Below, one piece after another: positions 7,630 through 16,882 of a stretch of 33,813 nt of DNA (position 1 is the stretch's first letter; every line of letters starts with the position of its first letter). The DNA comes from CALMEC01 sp031376485. GTDB lineage: Bacteria; Actinomycetota; Thermoleophilia; Miltoncostaeales; Miltoncostaeaceae. The position numbers were made by a program, and so were the translations under genes. The notes beneath the pieces were generated by a model. The model saw nothing but the letters and a program-made list of their open reading frames with translations, searched no databases and was not told the origin of the DNA. The stretch covers positions 1 through 33,813 of the forward strand of contig JANMDV010000229.1 of assembly GCA_031376485.1 (NCBI GenBank), written 5' to 3'.

Positions 7630-7635
7630 CATGAT
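7630..7635 (+). promoter_or_regulatory. Weak -10 box CATGAT, leaderless arrangement
   Basis: CATGAT keeps the A2 and T6 of the -10 consensus and lies six bases (CCGATC) before ATG 7642. The spacing is identical to the stronger TAnnnT examples; the first base deviates. Confidence 0.3.
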
Positions 7636-7641
7636 CCGATC

Positions 7642-7830
7642 ATGCCGATCGTGCGAATCGAAATGTTCGAGGGGCGGTCCGTCGACCAGAAGCGCAGATT
7701 GGCGCGCGAGTTGACCGAGGTGTTCGCATCGACCCTGGGCTGCGATCCTGCAAGCGTACGAATCGTGATCACCGACGTCGCCAAAGAAAACTGGGCCGTC
7801 GGGGGCGACCTTCAGATCGATCGCGAGTAG
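7642..7830 (+). CDS. 4-oxalocrotonate tautomerase family enzyme
   Basis: 62 residues, the canonical size of a 4-OT subunit. The sequence begins M-P-I-V-R-I-E, so removal of Met exposes the catalytic N-terminal Pro1. FEGRSVDQKRRLARELTEVF is the standard helix and SVRIVITDVAKENWAVGG the strand-loop segment; Arg and the aromatic WAVGG tail match 4-OT enzymes, which act as small homo-oligomers interconverting enol and keto acids. The neighbours do not form an aromatic-degradation pathway, so the physiological substrate is open. Expression may be leaderless. Repeat B1 lies downstream. Confidence 0.88.
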   Translation: MPIVRIEMFEGRSVDQKRRLARELTEVFASTLGCDPASVRIVITDVAKENWAVGGDLQIDRE

Positions 7831-7909
7831 CGGAACCTTTTCAGGACAGCATCGCCCACGTTAGCCACGTCGCCCGCGCGCCGTGTCACGCGGGTTCTGT
7901 GCGTGGTCT

Positions 7910-7985
7910 GTAACGATTGGCCGTGGCCGACACGGCCAAGTGGCTATTTCGGGCGGGATTGTCGTCCCACGTCGGCTGGGCACCG
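7910..7985 (+). repeat. Repeat family B, copy B1
   Basis: Core GTAACGATTGGCCGTG - GCCGA - CACGGCCAA, a 9-base-pair stem (TTGGCCGTG/CACGGCCAA), followed by GTGGCTATTTCGG and a smaller GGGA/TCCC hairpin. The same architecture occurs at 16393-16432 and 30234-30290. It lies in the 215-base gap between the 3-prime ends of the tautomerase and lon genes. Confidence 0.75.
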
Positions 7986-8045
7986 GGCACGGCGCGGCGG
8001 TCCACGAACGTGGGCTTGGCCTGCTGCAGAGACGGGCGGGTCGTG

Positions 8046-10426
<2,381 letters not shown>

Positions 10427-10430
<4 letters not shown>

Positions 10431-10870
10431 CCCGGGATCCTGACGCCGATCAACACCCGGGCGACCACCGGCGCTGCTGCCAGCGGGAGTGCGATCTGCA
10501 GGAGACCCCTGTCGTAGGTGACGGTCGTCGCGGTGGGGTCCACCGGGGTCTCGATGCGCACGTGTCGCTCGAACGGTCCCCAGTTGATCTCGACGTGCTG
10601 ATACACGCGCCGACCCGGCTCTGCGGGGCGCCGTCTGCCACCGCGGATCGTCAGGAGCTCCCCGTCCACGATGACCTCGAGCGTCTGTGGATCGAGTCCC
10701 GCGATATCGACGGTGACGTTAAGCGTCGGGGGCGCGTCTGTCAGGTAGACGTCGGTCAACGCCCGGGGCGTCGCCGCGCTGCGGCCCACCCCCATCAGCT
10801 CCGTCAGGAGGTGATCCACACTGGCGGGAAGCTGGCGGAACCCAGTCGGGAAGTCGTCACTGCGTGCCAC
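10427..10870 (-). CDS. Hsp20/alpha-crystallin small heat-shock protein
   Basis: 147 residues. The alpha-crystallin domain spans roughly residues 40-130: DVYLTDAPPTLNVTVDIAGL, then LEVIVDGELLTIRGGRR (strands with the L-x-I-x-G element), YQHVEINWGPFERHVRIETPVD and the GLLQIALPL strand, the family's G-x-L-x-I-x-[LIV]-P motif. The C-terminus VLIGVRIPG may carry an I-x-I-like anchor. It should hold unfolding clients in oligomers. Start GTG 10870. Coupled to lon by an ATGA overlap, a sensible chaperone-protease pairing. I found neither CIRCE nor an HspR-type inverted repeat in the upstream region. Confidence 0.9.
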
Positions 10871-10878
10871 GACAACGG

Positions 10879-10884
10879 ATGGTA
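10879..10884 (-). promoter_or_regulatory. Possible -10 box TACCAT for hsp20-lon
   Basis: On the minus strand TACCAT is followed by eight bases and then GTG 10870. The spacing is slightly longer than in the best leaderless examples, so transcription could begin at or just before the start codon. Confidence 0.35.
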
Positions 10885-11118
10885 CCTACGTGCCGCCCGG
10901 TGCGCAGGGTGCCGCCCGACTTGACATCCCCCGCGCGAGGGTCGTTGCACGTTCGACAAAGAGTGTCAGATGAGGAAGTGGGATTCAGGACGTCCCATAT
11001 CCACGCGCCGCGTGCGTGCGGTCACGCCGGCATCGCTGCCACAAAAGACCTGAGAACCCCTTTGTTCATCAGTGGGTGCGGAGCGCATCACGACCTTCCG
11101 TCCCTGCTCCCCCGGGGG

Positions 11119-11742
11119 CTACGGGGCGAGGCGTTGCATGTGCCAGGCGCGTCCGGATGGGGTGTAGCGGAACCGGTCATGCAGGCGGTTGTCGGCGTGC
11201 TGCCAGAACTCGAACGCCGATGGGGTCAAGCGATACCCGCCCCAGTTGGCCGGCCTGGGCACCGCGGCGTCTCCGAAGCGCTCGGCCAGTTCGGTGACCT
11301 CGCGCTCAAGCGCGGCGCGGTTGGGGATCGGGTGGCTCTGGGCGGAGGCCCACGCGCCGATCTGGCTTCCGCGGTGGCGCGACGCGAAGTACGCATCGGA
11401 CGCTGCGTCGGTGGTACGCGCGACGAGGCCCTCGATGCGGATCTGACGGCCGATCGCCGCCCAGTGGACGACGATCGCCGCGCGGGGATTTGCCTCAAGC
11501 TCACTCGCCTTGCGGCTCTCGTAGTTCGAGAAGAACACGAAGCCGTCCCGACCCCATCCACGCAGCAGGACCATCCGCGCGGACGGAACGCCTGACGGCG
11601 TCGCAGTCGCGAGCGCCACTGCTTCGGGCTCATGTACTGCGCTCGCGCGCGCCCCGTCGAGCCATGCCGAGAACTGGACGAACGGGTCAGGGTCGAGGTC
11701 TCCCTCGTCCAACGGCACGACCGGTTGGGTTGGTGATGACAC
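11119..11742 (-). CDS. pdxH: Pyridoxamine/pyridoxine 5'-phosphate oxidase
   Basis: 207 residues, close to the family norm. FMN-binding and dimer motifs are present: PSARMVLLRGWGRDGFVFFSNYESRKASEL, split as the R-x-V-L-L-R strand and the FFSNYESRKA FMN loop, then AIVVHWAAIGRQIRIEGLV. The C-terminal NWGGYRLTPSAFEFWQ and the LHDRFRY block form the pyridoxal-phosphate site. It converts PNP or PMP to PLP in the cytosol. Start GTG 11742. The acyl-CoA dehydrogenase gene ends 9 bases upstream, but a -10 box overlapping that stop codon suggests pdxH has its own promoter. Confidence 0.95.
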   Translation of the reverse strand: MSSPTQPVVPLDEGDLDPDPFVQFSAWLDGARASAVHEPEAVALATATPSGVPSARMVLLRGWGRDGFVFFSNYESRKASELEANPRAAIVVHWAAIGRQIRIEGLVARTTDAASDAYFASRHRGSQIGAWASAQSHPIPNRAALEREVTELAERFGDAAVPRPANWGGYRLTPSAFEFWQHADNRLHDRFRYTPSGRAWHMQRLAP

Positions 11743-11748
11743 CGCCCG

Positions 11749-11754
11749 AACCTA
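11749..11754 (-). promoter_or_regulatory. -10 box TAGGTT for pdxH, overlapping the upstream stop codon
   Basis: On the minus strand TAGGTT is followed by six bases (CGGGCG) and GTG 11742. The TAG of this box is the stop codon (11752-11754) of the acyl-CoA dehydrogenase gene. Confidence 0.5.
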
Positions 11755-12921
11755 GCCGCTGTAGGCGGCCAGGCCCGTCACGTCATGGCCCAGGATCAAC
11801 GTGTGGATATCGTGCGTGCCCTCGTACGTGATGACCGACTCCAGGTTCGCCATGTGCCGAAACACCGGGTACTCGTCGACGACGCCGTTCGCGCCGAGCA
11901 CATCGCGCGCGGCTCGTGCCGTCCACAGCGCGTGCGCCACGTTGTGACGCTTCGCCATCGAGACCTGCTGCGGACGCATCTCGCCACGATCTTTGAGCCG
12001 ACCGAGCTGCAGCGCCAGGAGCTGGCTCGTTGTGATGCCGGTCACCATCTCGGCGAGCTTGGCCTGCACCAGCTGATATCCGGCGATCGGTCGATCGAAC
12101 TGCACGCGCGTCGTGGCGTACTGCAACGCCGTGTCGTAACACGCCATCGCCGCCCCGATCACCCCCCACGAGATGCCATACCGAGCCTGCGTCAGGCACG
12201 CCAGCGGGGATTTGAGCCCCTCGGCGAGCGGTAGGCGGGCGGCGTTCGGCAGGCGCACGTCCGCCAGATACAGCTCGCTGGTGACCGATGCGCGCAAGCT
12301 CCACTTGCCGGGCATGTCGGATGCCGTGAAGCCCGGCGTACCGCGCTCGACGAGGAATCCGCCGATGCCGTCGTCGACACGCGCCCACACGACTGCAACG
12401 TCGGCGATCGACCCGCTGGTGATCCACCGCTTGGTGCCCGACACGATCCAGTCGTCGCCGTCACGCGTGGCCCGCGTCAACATGCCGCCGGGGTTCGAGC
12501 CGAAATCCGGCTCGGTCAGGCCGAAGCAGCCGATCGCCTCGCCGCGGCCGAGCGGCGGCAGCCAGCGTTCCTTCTGTTCGTCCGAGCCGAAGCGGTGGAT
12601 CGCGTACATCGTCAGCGCGCCTTGTACCGAGACGAACGAGCGCAACGCGCTGTCGCCCCGCTCCAGTTCCTGCATGACCAGTCCATACGCCACCGCGCCC
12701 AGGCCTGGGAGCCCGTATCCCGTCAGGTTCGCACCGAGGAGCCCCAGTTCGGCGAGTCCCGGCACGACCTCGCGTGGGAACCGGCCCTCGCGGTTGGCCA
12801 GTTCGATGATCGGCATGACCTCGCTGTCGACGAACGCGCGGACCGTGTCGCGCACAAGTCGTTCCTCGTCGGTCAGCAGGCTGTCCATGTCGAAGTAATC
12901 GACACCGGTGAACGCTCCCAT
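11752..12921 (-). CDS. Glutaryl-CoA-dehydrogenase-like acyl-CoA dehydrogenase
   Basis: 389 residues from ATG 12921. It has the N-terminal helical domain (LLTDEERLVRDTVRAFV), FGLTEPDFGSNPGGM with the FAD-contacting segment, KRWITSGSIADVAVVWA, and the C-terminal ITYEGTHDIHTLILG whose Glu is the catalytic base. The ALRSFVSVQGAL segment carries the Arg that binds the distal carboxylate in glutaryl-CoA dehydrogenases, and the C-terminal block also matches that subgroup. It would oxidise, and perhaps decarboxylate, glutaryl-CoA in lysine or tryptophan breakdown; a related acyl-CoA substrate is possible. The frame is open 174 bases upstream, but TACGCT six bases before ATG 12921 supports the short start. 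Confidence 0.85.
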   Translation of the reverse strand: MGAFTGVDYFDMDSLLTDEERLVRDTVRAFVDSEVMPIIELANREGRFPREVVPGLAELGLLGANLTGYGLPGLGAVAYGLVMQELERGDSALRSFVSVQGALTMYAIHRFGSDEQKERWLPPLGRGEAIGCFGLTEPDFGSNPGGMLTRATRDGDDWIVSGTKRWITSGSIADVAVVWARVDDGIGGFLVERGTPGFTASDMPGKWSLRASVTSELYLADVRLPNAARLPLAEGLKSPLACLTQARYGISWGVIGAAMACYDTALQYATTRVQFDRPIAGYQLVQAKLAEMVTGITTSQLLALQLGRLKDRGEMRPQQVSMAKRHNVAHALWTARAARDVLGANGVVDEYPVFRHMANLESVITYEGTHDIHTLILGHDVTGLAAYSG

Positions 12922-12927
12922 CCGGCT

Positions 12928-12933
12928 AGCGTA
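12928..12933 (-). promoter_or_regulatory. -10 box TACGCT, leaderless arrangement
   Basis: On the minus strand TACGCT is followed by AGCCGG and ATG 12921, with no ribosome-binding site. The identical hexamer serves the gene at 13267-13587. Confidence 0.5.
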
Positions 12934-13011
12934 GTGATCGTCCGGAACCTGCGTCGTGCCATGCGTGACATCTCGGAACGGCCCCCTGGGCGTATCCGCC
13001 TTCGGCTGCGC

Positions 13012-13017
13012 TACCTT
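13012..13017 (+). promoter_or_regulatory. Possible -10 box TACCTT for the 62-residue gene
   Basis: TACCTT lies 55 bases before ATG 13073. A transcript starting near 13024 would include the AAAGG element upstream of the ATG. Confidence 0.3.
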
Positions 13018-13072
13018 GATTGCAGACGACGCAGTTCGACGCGTCACACCGCCCGCACGAAAGGTCCCCATC

Positions 13073-13261
13073 ATGGCCGCCGACTCCATCACCATCGAAC
13101 GCGCAATGTCCGACTACTTGGCGGTGTCCCGCAACGCCCACCTCTACGCGATCGACGAGTACGAGCGCGCCGAGGCCGCCGCGTGGGAGCGCCTGCAAGC
13201 CTTGCGGTTGGCCGACGGCGCAGATGCCCTCGGCGCGGACCTGCTGCCCGCCGGAGCCTGA
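13073..13261 (+). CDS. Small acidic helical protein of unknown function
   Basis: 62 residues starting MAADSITIERAMSDYLAV, rich in Ala, Glu and Asp, with a probable long amphipathic helix through AIDEYERAEAAAWERLQAL. No signal peptide, metal-binding cysteines or known domain. Support comes from an AAAGG element about nine bases upstream, a -10-like TACCTT further upstream and coding-like third positions. The stop lies only five bases from the stop of the convergent gene at 13267. The frame is open back to 12956, but that part lacks protein-like composition. Function unknown. Confidence 0.55.
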   Translation: MAADSITIERAMSDYLAVSRNAHLYAIDEYERAEAAAWERLQALRLADGADALGADLLPAGA

Positions 13262-13266
13262 CTCGC

Positions 13267-13587
13267 TCATCCCGCCGGATTGGTCGCGACGACGAGCCGG
13301 AAGATATCCGGGGGAAGGCCCGGTCCACACAGACCGGTGTCGACGATGTAGCGCATGCCGGTGCGATCGTCGCGCAGGTGGATGACGAAGCTTGGCAGGC
13401 CGATCTCGGATCGCTCGGCGTAGTCGAGGACGGTGAACGTCGTCGTGGTCGCGCCACGGTGACGTGTCGAGCGGGCTCCGCCGAGCCCCAGATCATCTCG
13501 ACGTTGGACGACGAACGGTCCGTGGGTGCGCACCTGGACGATGCGCGATCCGATCTCCGGCCGCAACCAATCTGCAAACAGCCCCAT
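13267..13587 (-). CDS. Unrecognised small soluble protein
   Basis: 106 residues from ATG 13587. It begins MGLFADWLRPEIGSRIVQVR and has beta-type stretches (GPFVVQRRDDLGLG, TTTTFTVLDYAERS, LPSFVIHLRDD, MRYIVDTGLCGPG). There is no signal peptide or membrane segment. The frame is open far upstream into the divergent acyltransferase gene, where it is antisense. The start at 13587 is supported by TACGCT seven bases upstream, the same hexamer used by the acyl-CoA dehydrogenase gene. Possible family unknown; no function assigned. Confidence 0.6.
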   Translation of the reverse strand: MGLFADWLRPEIGSRIVQVRTHGPFVVQRRDDLGLGGARSTRHRGATTTTFTVLDYAERSEIGLPSFVIHLRDDRTGMRYIVDTGLCGPGLPPDIFRLVVATNPAG

Positions 13588-13594
13588 CCGGGTA

Positions 13595-13600
13595 AGCGTA
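13595..13600 (-). promoter_or_regulatory. -10 box TACGCT, leaderless arrangement
   Basis: On the minus strand TACGCT, then seven bases (TACCCGG), then ATG 13587. Divergent from the acyltransferase gene starting at 13640. Confidence 0.45.
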
Positions 13601-13639
13601 TCGCGAGCGTGTCGCGCGGGTGAGGGAGAATCAGGGGTG

Positions 13640-14914
13640 ATGCCCCGATCGTCGCAACGCCCCTCAGGGGCCCGCCCCGATCTCCGTCCGTGGGAGTGGC
13701 TGTACGACATCGTCGGGGTGGGGATGTGGGCGGTGACACGGACCCGGTTCGACGTCCAGGTACTGGGAGGGCCCATACCGCAGGTGGACCGTGGGCAACT
13801 GTGGGTCGCCAGCCATCGGGCCGAGACCGACGTGCCGTTGATCGGGGGCCTTCTGACGATCCGCGGCGGCATGTTGCGTCGCAGCGGGGCGCGCCTGCAC
13901 TTCGCCGCACGCGACGACTTGTTCGTTCCGGGGGTCATGAGCGCCGGGCTCCATCTGCCGCGCCCGCTGGCGCAGATGGCATGGTCGCTGACGCCCGGTC
14001 CTTGGCTGCCGCGGGTGCGTGCGCATCCCATCCGCCGTCCGGTCGGACTCAAGCTGAGCCAGGCGCTCGACGGCATTTCTCCCGACGTGGCGTTGGCGGA
14101 GGTGCTGACCCCGCAGATCGTGACCGGCCTGGCACAACGGGCAGCCATTGCCGGGCGACCTCCGCCGCAGACCGTCGGGCAGGTGCGTGACGCTGCGTTT
14201 GCCCGCGACCTGTGGCGGGACATCACGGTCGACGATCTCGGTGGTCCGCGCGGCGGCGAAGTCTGGCGCGCTCACGTGGCTCGTGCCGCAAGCGACCTGC
14301 GGAGGCTCATCGACCTGGTCCGTCACGGCGAGCCGCTGCTGCTCTTTCCCGAGGGCCGCGTGTCGCCCGAGGGCGGGATCGGCCCGGTGGGGGATGTCCT
14401 GGACCTGATCATCAGGCGCGGTGCGCCGACGTCGATCCTGCCGATCGGGATTGCGTACGACCCGCTACGACACGGACGGGGGACGGTGGCCGTCAATGTC
14501 GGATCGCCGGTCACCACCGGCGCCGCGCCGTTCGCGTTGGTGATGTCAGATCTTCTGCGCCGCAGCACACCGATCACCGTCGGCCAAGTGCTCGCGCGCG
14601 AGCTGACGGCGGCGGCCGCGTCTGGCTGCACGACGATTGCGTCACGTCACATGCTCGAGGTATTGGCCGCGACGCACGAACGGGCGCGGCGGGAAGGCCG
14701 TCCGACCGTACGTGGCCTGCGCTCGCCCGGCCGGCGCGCGCGATCGCTCGCGAGCGCCGTGCAGGCACTGCAGGCCCGGGGACTTGCCTGCAGTGCGTCG
14801 GATGGCAGCTCACGGATCGACCCGGATGCGGTGCTCGCCGACGTGGTGGTGCAGCGGCTCGCGCAGGAGGACCGGGCCGTCTGGCAGAGGGACGCGACGC
14901 CTCCAGACCCGTAG
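13640..14914 (+). CDS. PlsC-type acyltransferase with a long insertion
   Basis: 424 residues. Motif I of glycerolipid acyltransferases is at 59-64 (SHRAETD, the H-x4-D catalytic pair) and motif III at 236-240 (LLFPEGR). LPIGIAYDP near residue 275 matches the downstream motif IV region. The family transfers acyl groups to lysophosphatidate or related lipids at the membrane. Motifs I and III are usually about 60-80 residues apart; here they are about 175, because residues about 140-210 form an extra Ala/Arg-rich segment. The C-terminal 120 residues are also additional. The start ATG 13640 is preceded by GAGGGAG and, eight bases away, a GAGAAT box; longer forms from 13526 are open but less likely. 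Substrate unknown. Confidence 0.75.
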   Translation: MPRSSQRPSGARPDLRPWEWLYDIVGVGMWAVTRTRFDVQVLGGPIPQVDRGQLWVASHRAETDVPLIGGLLTIRGGMLRRSGARLHFAARDDLFVPGVMSAGLHLPRPLAQMAWSLTPGPWLPRVRAHPIRRPVGLKLSQALDGISPDVALAEVLTPQIVTGLAQRAAIAGRPPPQTVGQVRDAAFARDLWRDITVDDLGGPRGGEVWRAHVARAASDLRRLIDLVRHGEPLLLFPEGRVSPEGGIGPVGDVLDLIIRRGAPTSILPIGIAYDPLRHGRGTVAVNVGSPVTTGAAPFALVMSDLLRRSTPITVGQVLARELTAAAASGCTTIASRHMLEVLAATHERARREGRPTVRGLRSPGRRARSLASAVQALQARGLACSASDGSSRIDPDAVLADVVVQRLAQEDRAVWQRDATPPDP

Positions 14915-14917
14915 GAT
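14912..14917 (+). promoter_or_regulatory. Possible -10 box TAGGAT upstream of rnhA
   Basis: TAGGAT begins at the stop codon of the acyltransferase gene (TAG 14912-14914) and lies nine bases before ATG 14927, the start of an 11-codon frame leading into rnhA. Confidence 0.35.
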
Positions 14918-14926
14918 CGTGGGCAG

Positions 14927-14962
14927 ATGACCGCCCGGTCCAACCAGAGGGCTCGTCGATGA
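14927..14962 (+). CDS. Possible 11-codon leader peptide overlapping rnhA start
   Basis: ATG 14927 opens MTARSNQRARR and ends with TGA 14960-14962, overlapping the rnhA ATG (14959) as ATGA. Together with a TAGGAT box nine bases upstream, it could be a leaderless mini-cistron coupling translation into rnhA. It may also be chance: such overlaps are easily formed in GC-rich DNA. Confidence 0.3.
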   Translation: MTARSNQRARR

Positions 14963-15402
14963 GCGATCAGCAATCGCTGTTCGTGCTCAAGGACGACGCA
15001 GTCCTCTACTTCGATGGCGGCTCGCGCGGCAACCCCGGGCCCGCAGGGTACGGCTACGTATTGGAGCGACCTGACGGCCAGGCGCTTGCCGCCGACGGCG
15101 ACACCATCGGCACCGCGACCAACAATGTCGCCGAGTATCAGGGCGTGATCGCAGGTATGCGCCGCGCGAGCGAGCTGGGCGTCCGGCAGCTCAAAGTGTT
15201 CGGTGACTCCAAACTCGTCATCGAGCAGATGAAGGGCGCGTGGCGCGTACGCGCCGAAGGGCTCCGCGCGTTGCATCTCGAAGCCCGCGCGCTCGCCCGC
15301 GCATTCGATTCGGTCACGTTCGAGCATGTCCGCCGGGCGGGCAATGCCGAGGCCGACCGGCTCGCCAACGTCGCGATGGACGAGGCCGAGGGCCGCAGGT
15401 AA
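14959..15402 (+). CDS. rnhA: Ribonuclease HI family protein
   Basis: 147 residues. All four catalytic acids are visible: Asp in VLYFDGGSRGNPGPAGYG, Glu in NNVAEYQGVIAGM, Asp in VFGDSKLVIEQMKG, and the C-terminal Asp in RAGNAEADRLANVAMDEA. This is the short actinobacterial/archaeal-like RNase HI type without the basic handle of E. coli RNase HI. The same domain forms the N-terminal half of the bifunctional RNase H/acid phosphatase of mycobacteria; no phosphatase domain follows here. It removes RNA from RNA-DNA hybrids. Start ATG 14959 has AGAGGG eight bases upstream. The TAA is followed directly by repeat A3. Confidence 0.9.
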   Translation: MSDQQSLFVLKDDAVLYFDGGSRGNPGPAGYGYVLERPDGQALAADGDTIGTATNNVAEYQGVIAGMRRASELGVRQLKVFGDSKLVIEQMKGAWRVRAEGLRALHLEARALARAFDSVTFEHVRRAGNAEADRLANVAMDEAEGRR

Positions 15403-15487
15403 GGGTTCGTGTCATGAAAACGACCTTGCCGGACGGCGAGCGAAAACCGAGCAATACGGTGCAGTACGTTTCTGCGTGGTCCCTCAG
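15403..15487 (-). repeat. Repeat family A, copy A3
   Basis: Starts immediately after the rnhA stop (TAA then GGGTTCG). It contains the family core GGCGAGCGAAAACCGAGC at 15434-15451 and ends with the inverse of TGAGGGACCACGCAGAAACG, almost identical to the left end of A2. The long hairpin interior of A2 and A5 is missing, so this is a short or internally deleted form. Confidence 0.75.
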
Positions 15488-16392
15488 GCGAGGAACACGG
15501 TCCGGGGCCCCGGTGGGTGGGACCAGGACCCCGGTCAAGGGACGCGCGGCATGGAACGTGCGACTGCGCCACGCCCGGACTGGGCGGATTCCGAGACACC
15601 GCCCGGCGAGTATTGCAGCACGCGTCGACGAGGGCCAGCCCAGATACCAGTGTCCTATCCCACAAGTACGTTGATGATCTGGCGAGTGCCAAACCCGCAG
15701 GAGATGGAGATGGGACTCGACGAGTCGCATCCCCATACGCCATGGGCGGGCGGCCACGCCCGTTCCCCCGTCAGGGACGCAGCTCCCGACGCGAGTACTC
15801 CTCCAATCACGGTGGTCACCCGCCGAACAGGGTGGGGTTGCCGCCCGGGCCCTTGGGGTGACCTCGTCGGCGGATGCGGGGCGCGCCGGCCACAGGGCGT
15901 CGGTGAACCACCGGCGCATCGTCGGTACCGACGAGACGATGGCACCACCGCCACATATGAAGCACCCGGGTCGTGGATGCCGCGGCGAGGTGACTCACCC
16001 GCCGCGAACCGTCGCTGTGCCTCGGCACGAAGCCACGGCCACGAAGAGGATCCGCCACGCGCCCTCATCATCGCCCGACGCTGCCCGATGCGACGCAGGT
16101 GCGTGGTGAGCGCCGACCGGTGGCAAGTCGCAAGGACCCCGGCTACCCGCCTCATCCCCGAGAGTTCATTCGCGAACACGTGCCCCTCGCGCAGACACTG
16201 GAACTCGTCGCTCGGTGCTCGGCGCACAACACCATGCACACGCCATGCGTCAAAGAGTGGGGTGCCACCCAACGCCCCCGAACATCATCCCCTGATTCGT
16301 CACCACTCACGACATCGATGATGCCCCTCGAACGTGTCACAGATCTCCACCGACGTGTGCCAAACGTGTGTCGCCAAACGCACCGGCAACGA

Positions 16393-16432
16393 CACGATTG
16401 GCCGTCCCGATGCCGGCCAAATGGGTATTTAC
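16393..16432 (+). repeat. Repeat family B, copy B2
   Basis: CACGATTGGCCG - TCCCGATGC - CGGCCAA gives a 7-base-pair stem, followed by ATGGGTATTTACAGG. The upstream 45 bases (16350-16390), with CGTGTGCCAA and CGTGTGTCG, resemble the sequence upstream of B3 (30195-30220). Confidence 0.7.
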
Positions 16433-16479
16433 AGGGCCGCGGATTCGAGAGCAGGATGGAGCCAACGCGGGGTCCGCGA

Positions 16480-16507
16480 GTCGGCAGTCGGGCGTCGGCA
16501 GTCGGGC
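16480..16507 (+). repeat. Tandem duplication of a 14-base unit
   Basis: GTCGGCAGTCGGGC occurs twice in direct succession without mismatch, followed by a partial ATCGGGG. It looks like slippage in non-coding DNA. Confidence 0.85.
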
Positions 16508-16680
16508 ATCGGGGTGTCGCCCTGGCGGTCAGGATGACGTGAGACAGCATTCGTGTCTGTTCTCCACTCCTGGGGCGAGATTGGATGTGCTTCCATGATG
16601 TTGACCACGGCAGGCCTGCGTGAACCGGCCCATGATGGGTGGTGGGCAGGGATGCCGTACATCGTGGGAGCGATCTCCTC

Positions 16681-16703
16681 CCAGCCCGTATGTCGCGGGC
16701 TGG
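16681..16703 (+). other. Perfect hairpin in non-coding DNA
   Basis: CCAGCCCG and CGGGCTGG enclose the loop TATGTCG. It is flanked by two copies of ATCGTGGGAGCGA/C (16660s and 16750s). It could be part of a structured RNA; there is no T-tract. Confidence 0.5.
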
Positions 16704-16882
16704 CGATCTCGGCGGATCCAGATGACAATGCGAGCAGGGAAGTCCGGGATCGTGGGAGCGAGCCCCCAGGCGAGGAGGCGGTGTCCAATCGCTATCGACG
16801 AGCCATGACAGTGGGGCCGAAAGACAACGCCGAGTGACGGTTTGCAGCCGCGGAACGTGGCCGTATCAACGAGGGGGAGCAG

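Larger units (their letters stand above)
15403..16882. other. 1.48-kb stretch without a supported gene
   Basis: No frame here has convincing protein-like composition: the longest ones are dominated by Arg, Pro, Ser and His and have no start signals. The stretch holds repeat A3 (15403-15487), repeat B2 (16393-16432), a 14-base tandem duplication (16480-16507) and a perfect 8-base-pair hairpin (16681-16703). A minus-strand frame near 15980-16270 contains a short helix-turn-helix-like run (VAGVLATCHRSALTTHLRRI), but its third-position GC is lower than in neighbouring genes and flanking sequence does not support it. It may be a decayed gene or mobile element, or host an unrecognised RNA. Confidence 0.6.

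Noticed and set aside
7910..7985. Repeat B as a c-di-GMP riboswitch or intrinsic terminator
   Set aside because: It lacks the conserved riboswitch core, and B1 is not upstream of a gene. There is no T-tract, and B3 lies between divergent genes.
15980..16270. Helix-turn-helix-like segment on the minus strand
   Set aside because: Only about 20 residues look helical-turn-helical; third-position GC is below that of neighbours and flanking residues give no fold. Kept only as a possible relic.
15326..16321. 331-codon plus-strand frame spanning the end of rnhA and the gene-free stretch
   Set aside because: Extreme Arg/Pro/Ser/His content, no start signal, and it overlaps rnhA in the wrong frame.
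16730..16755. GGGAAGTCCGGG string resembling the start of RNase P RNA
   Set aside because: The other universally conserved RNase P segments are missing within the next 400 bases on either strand.
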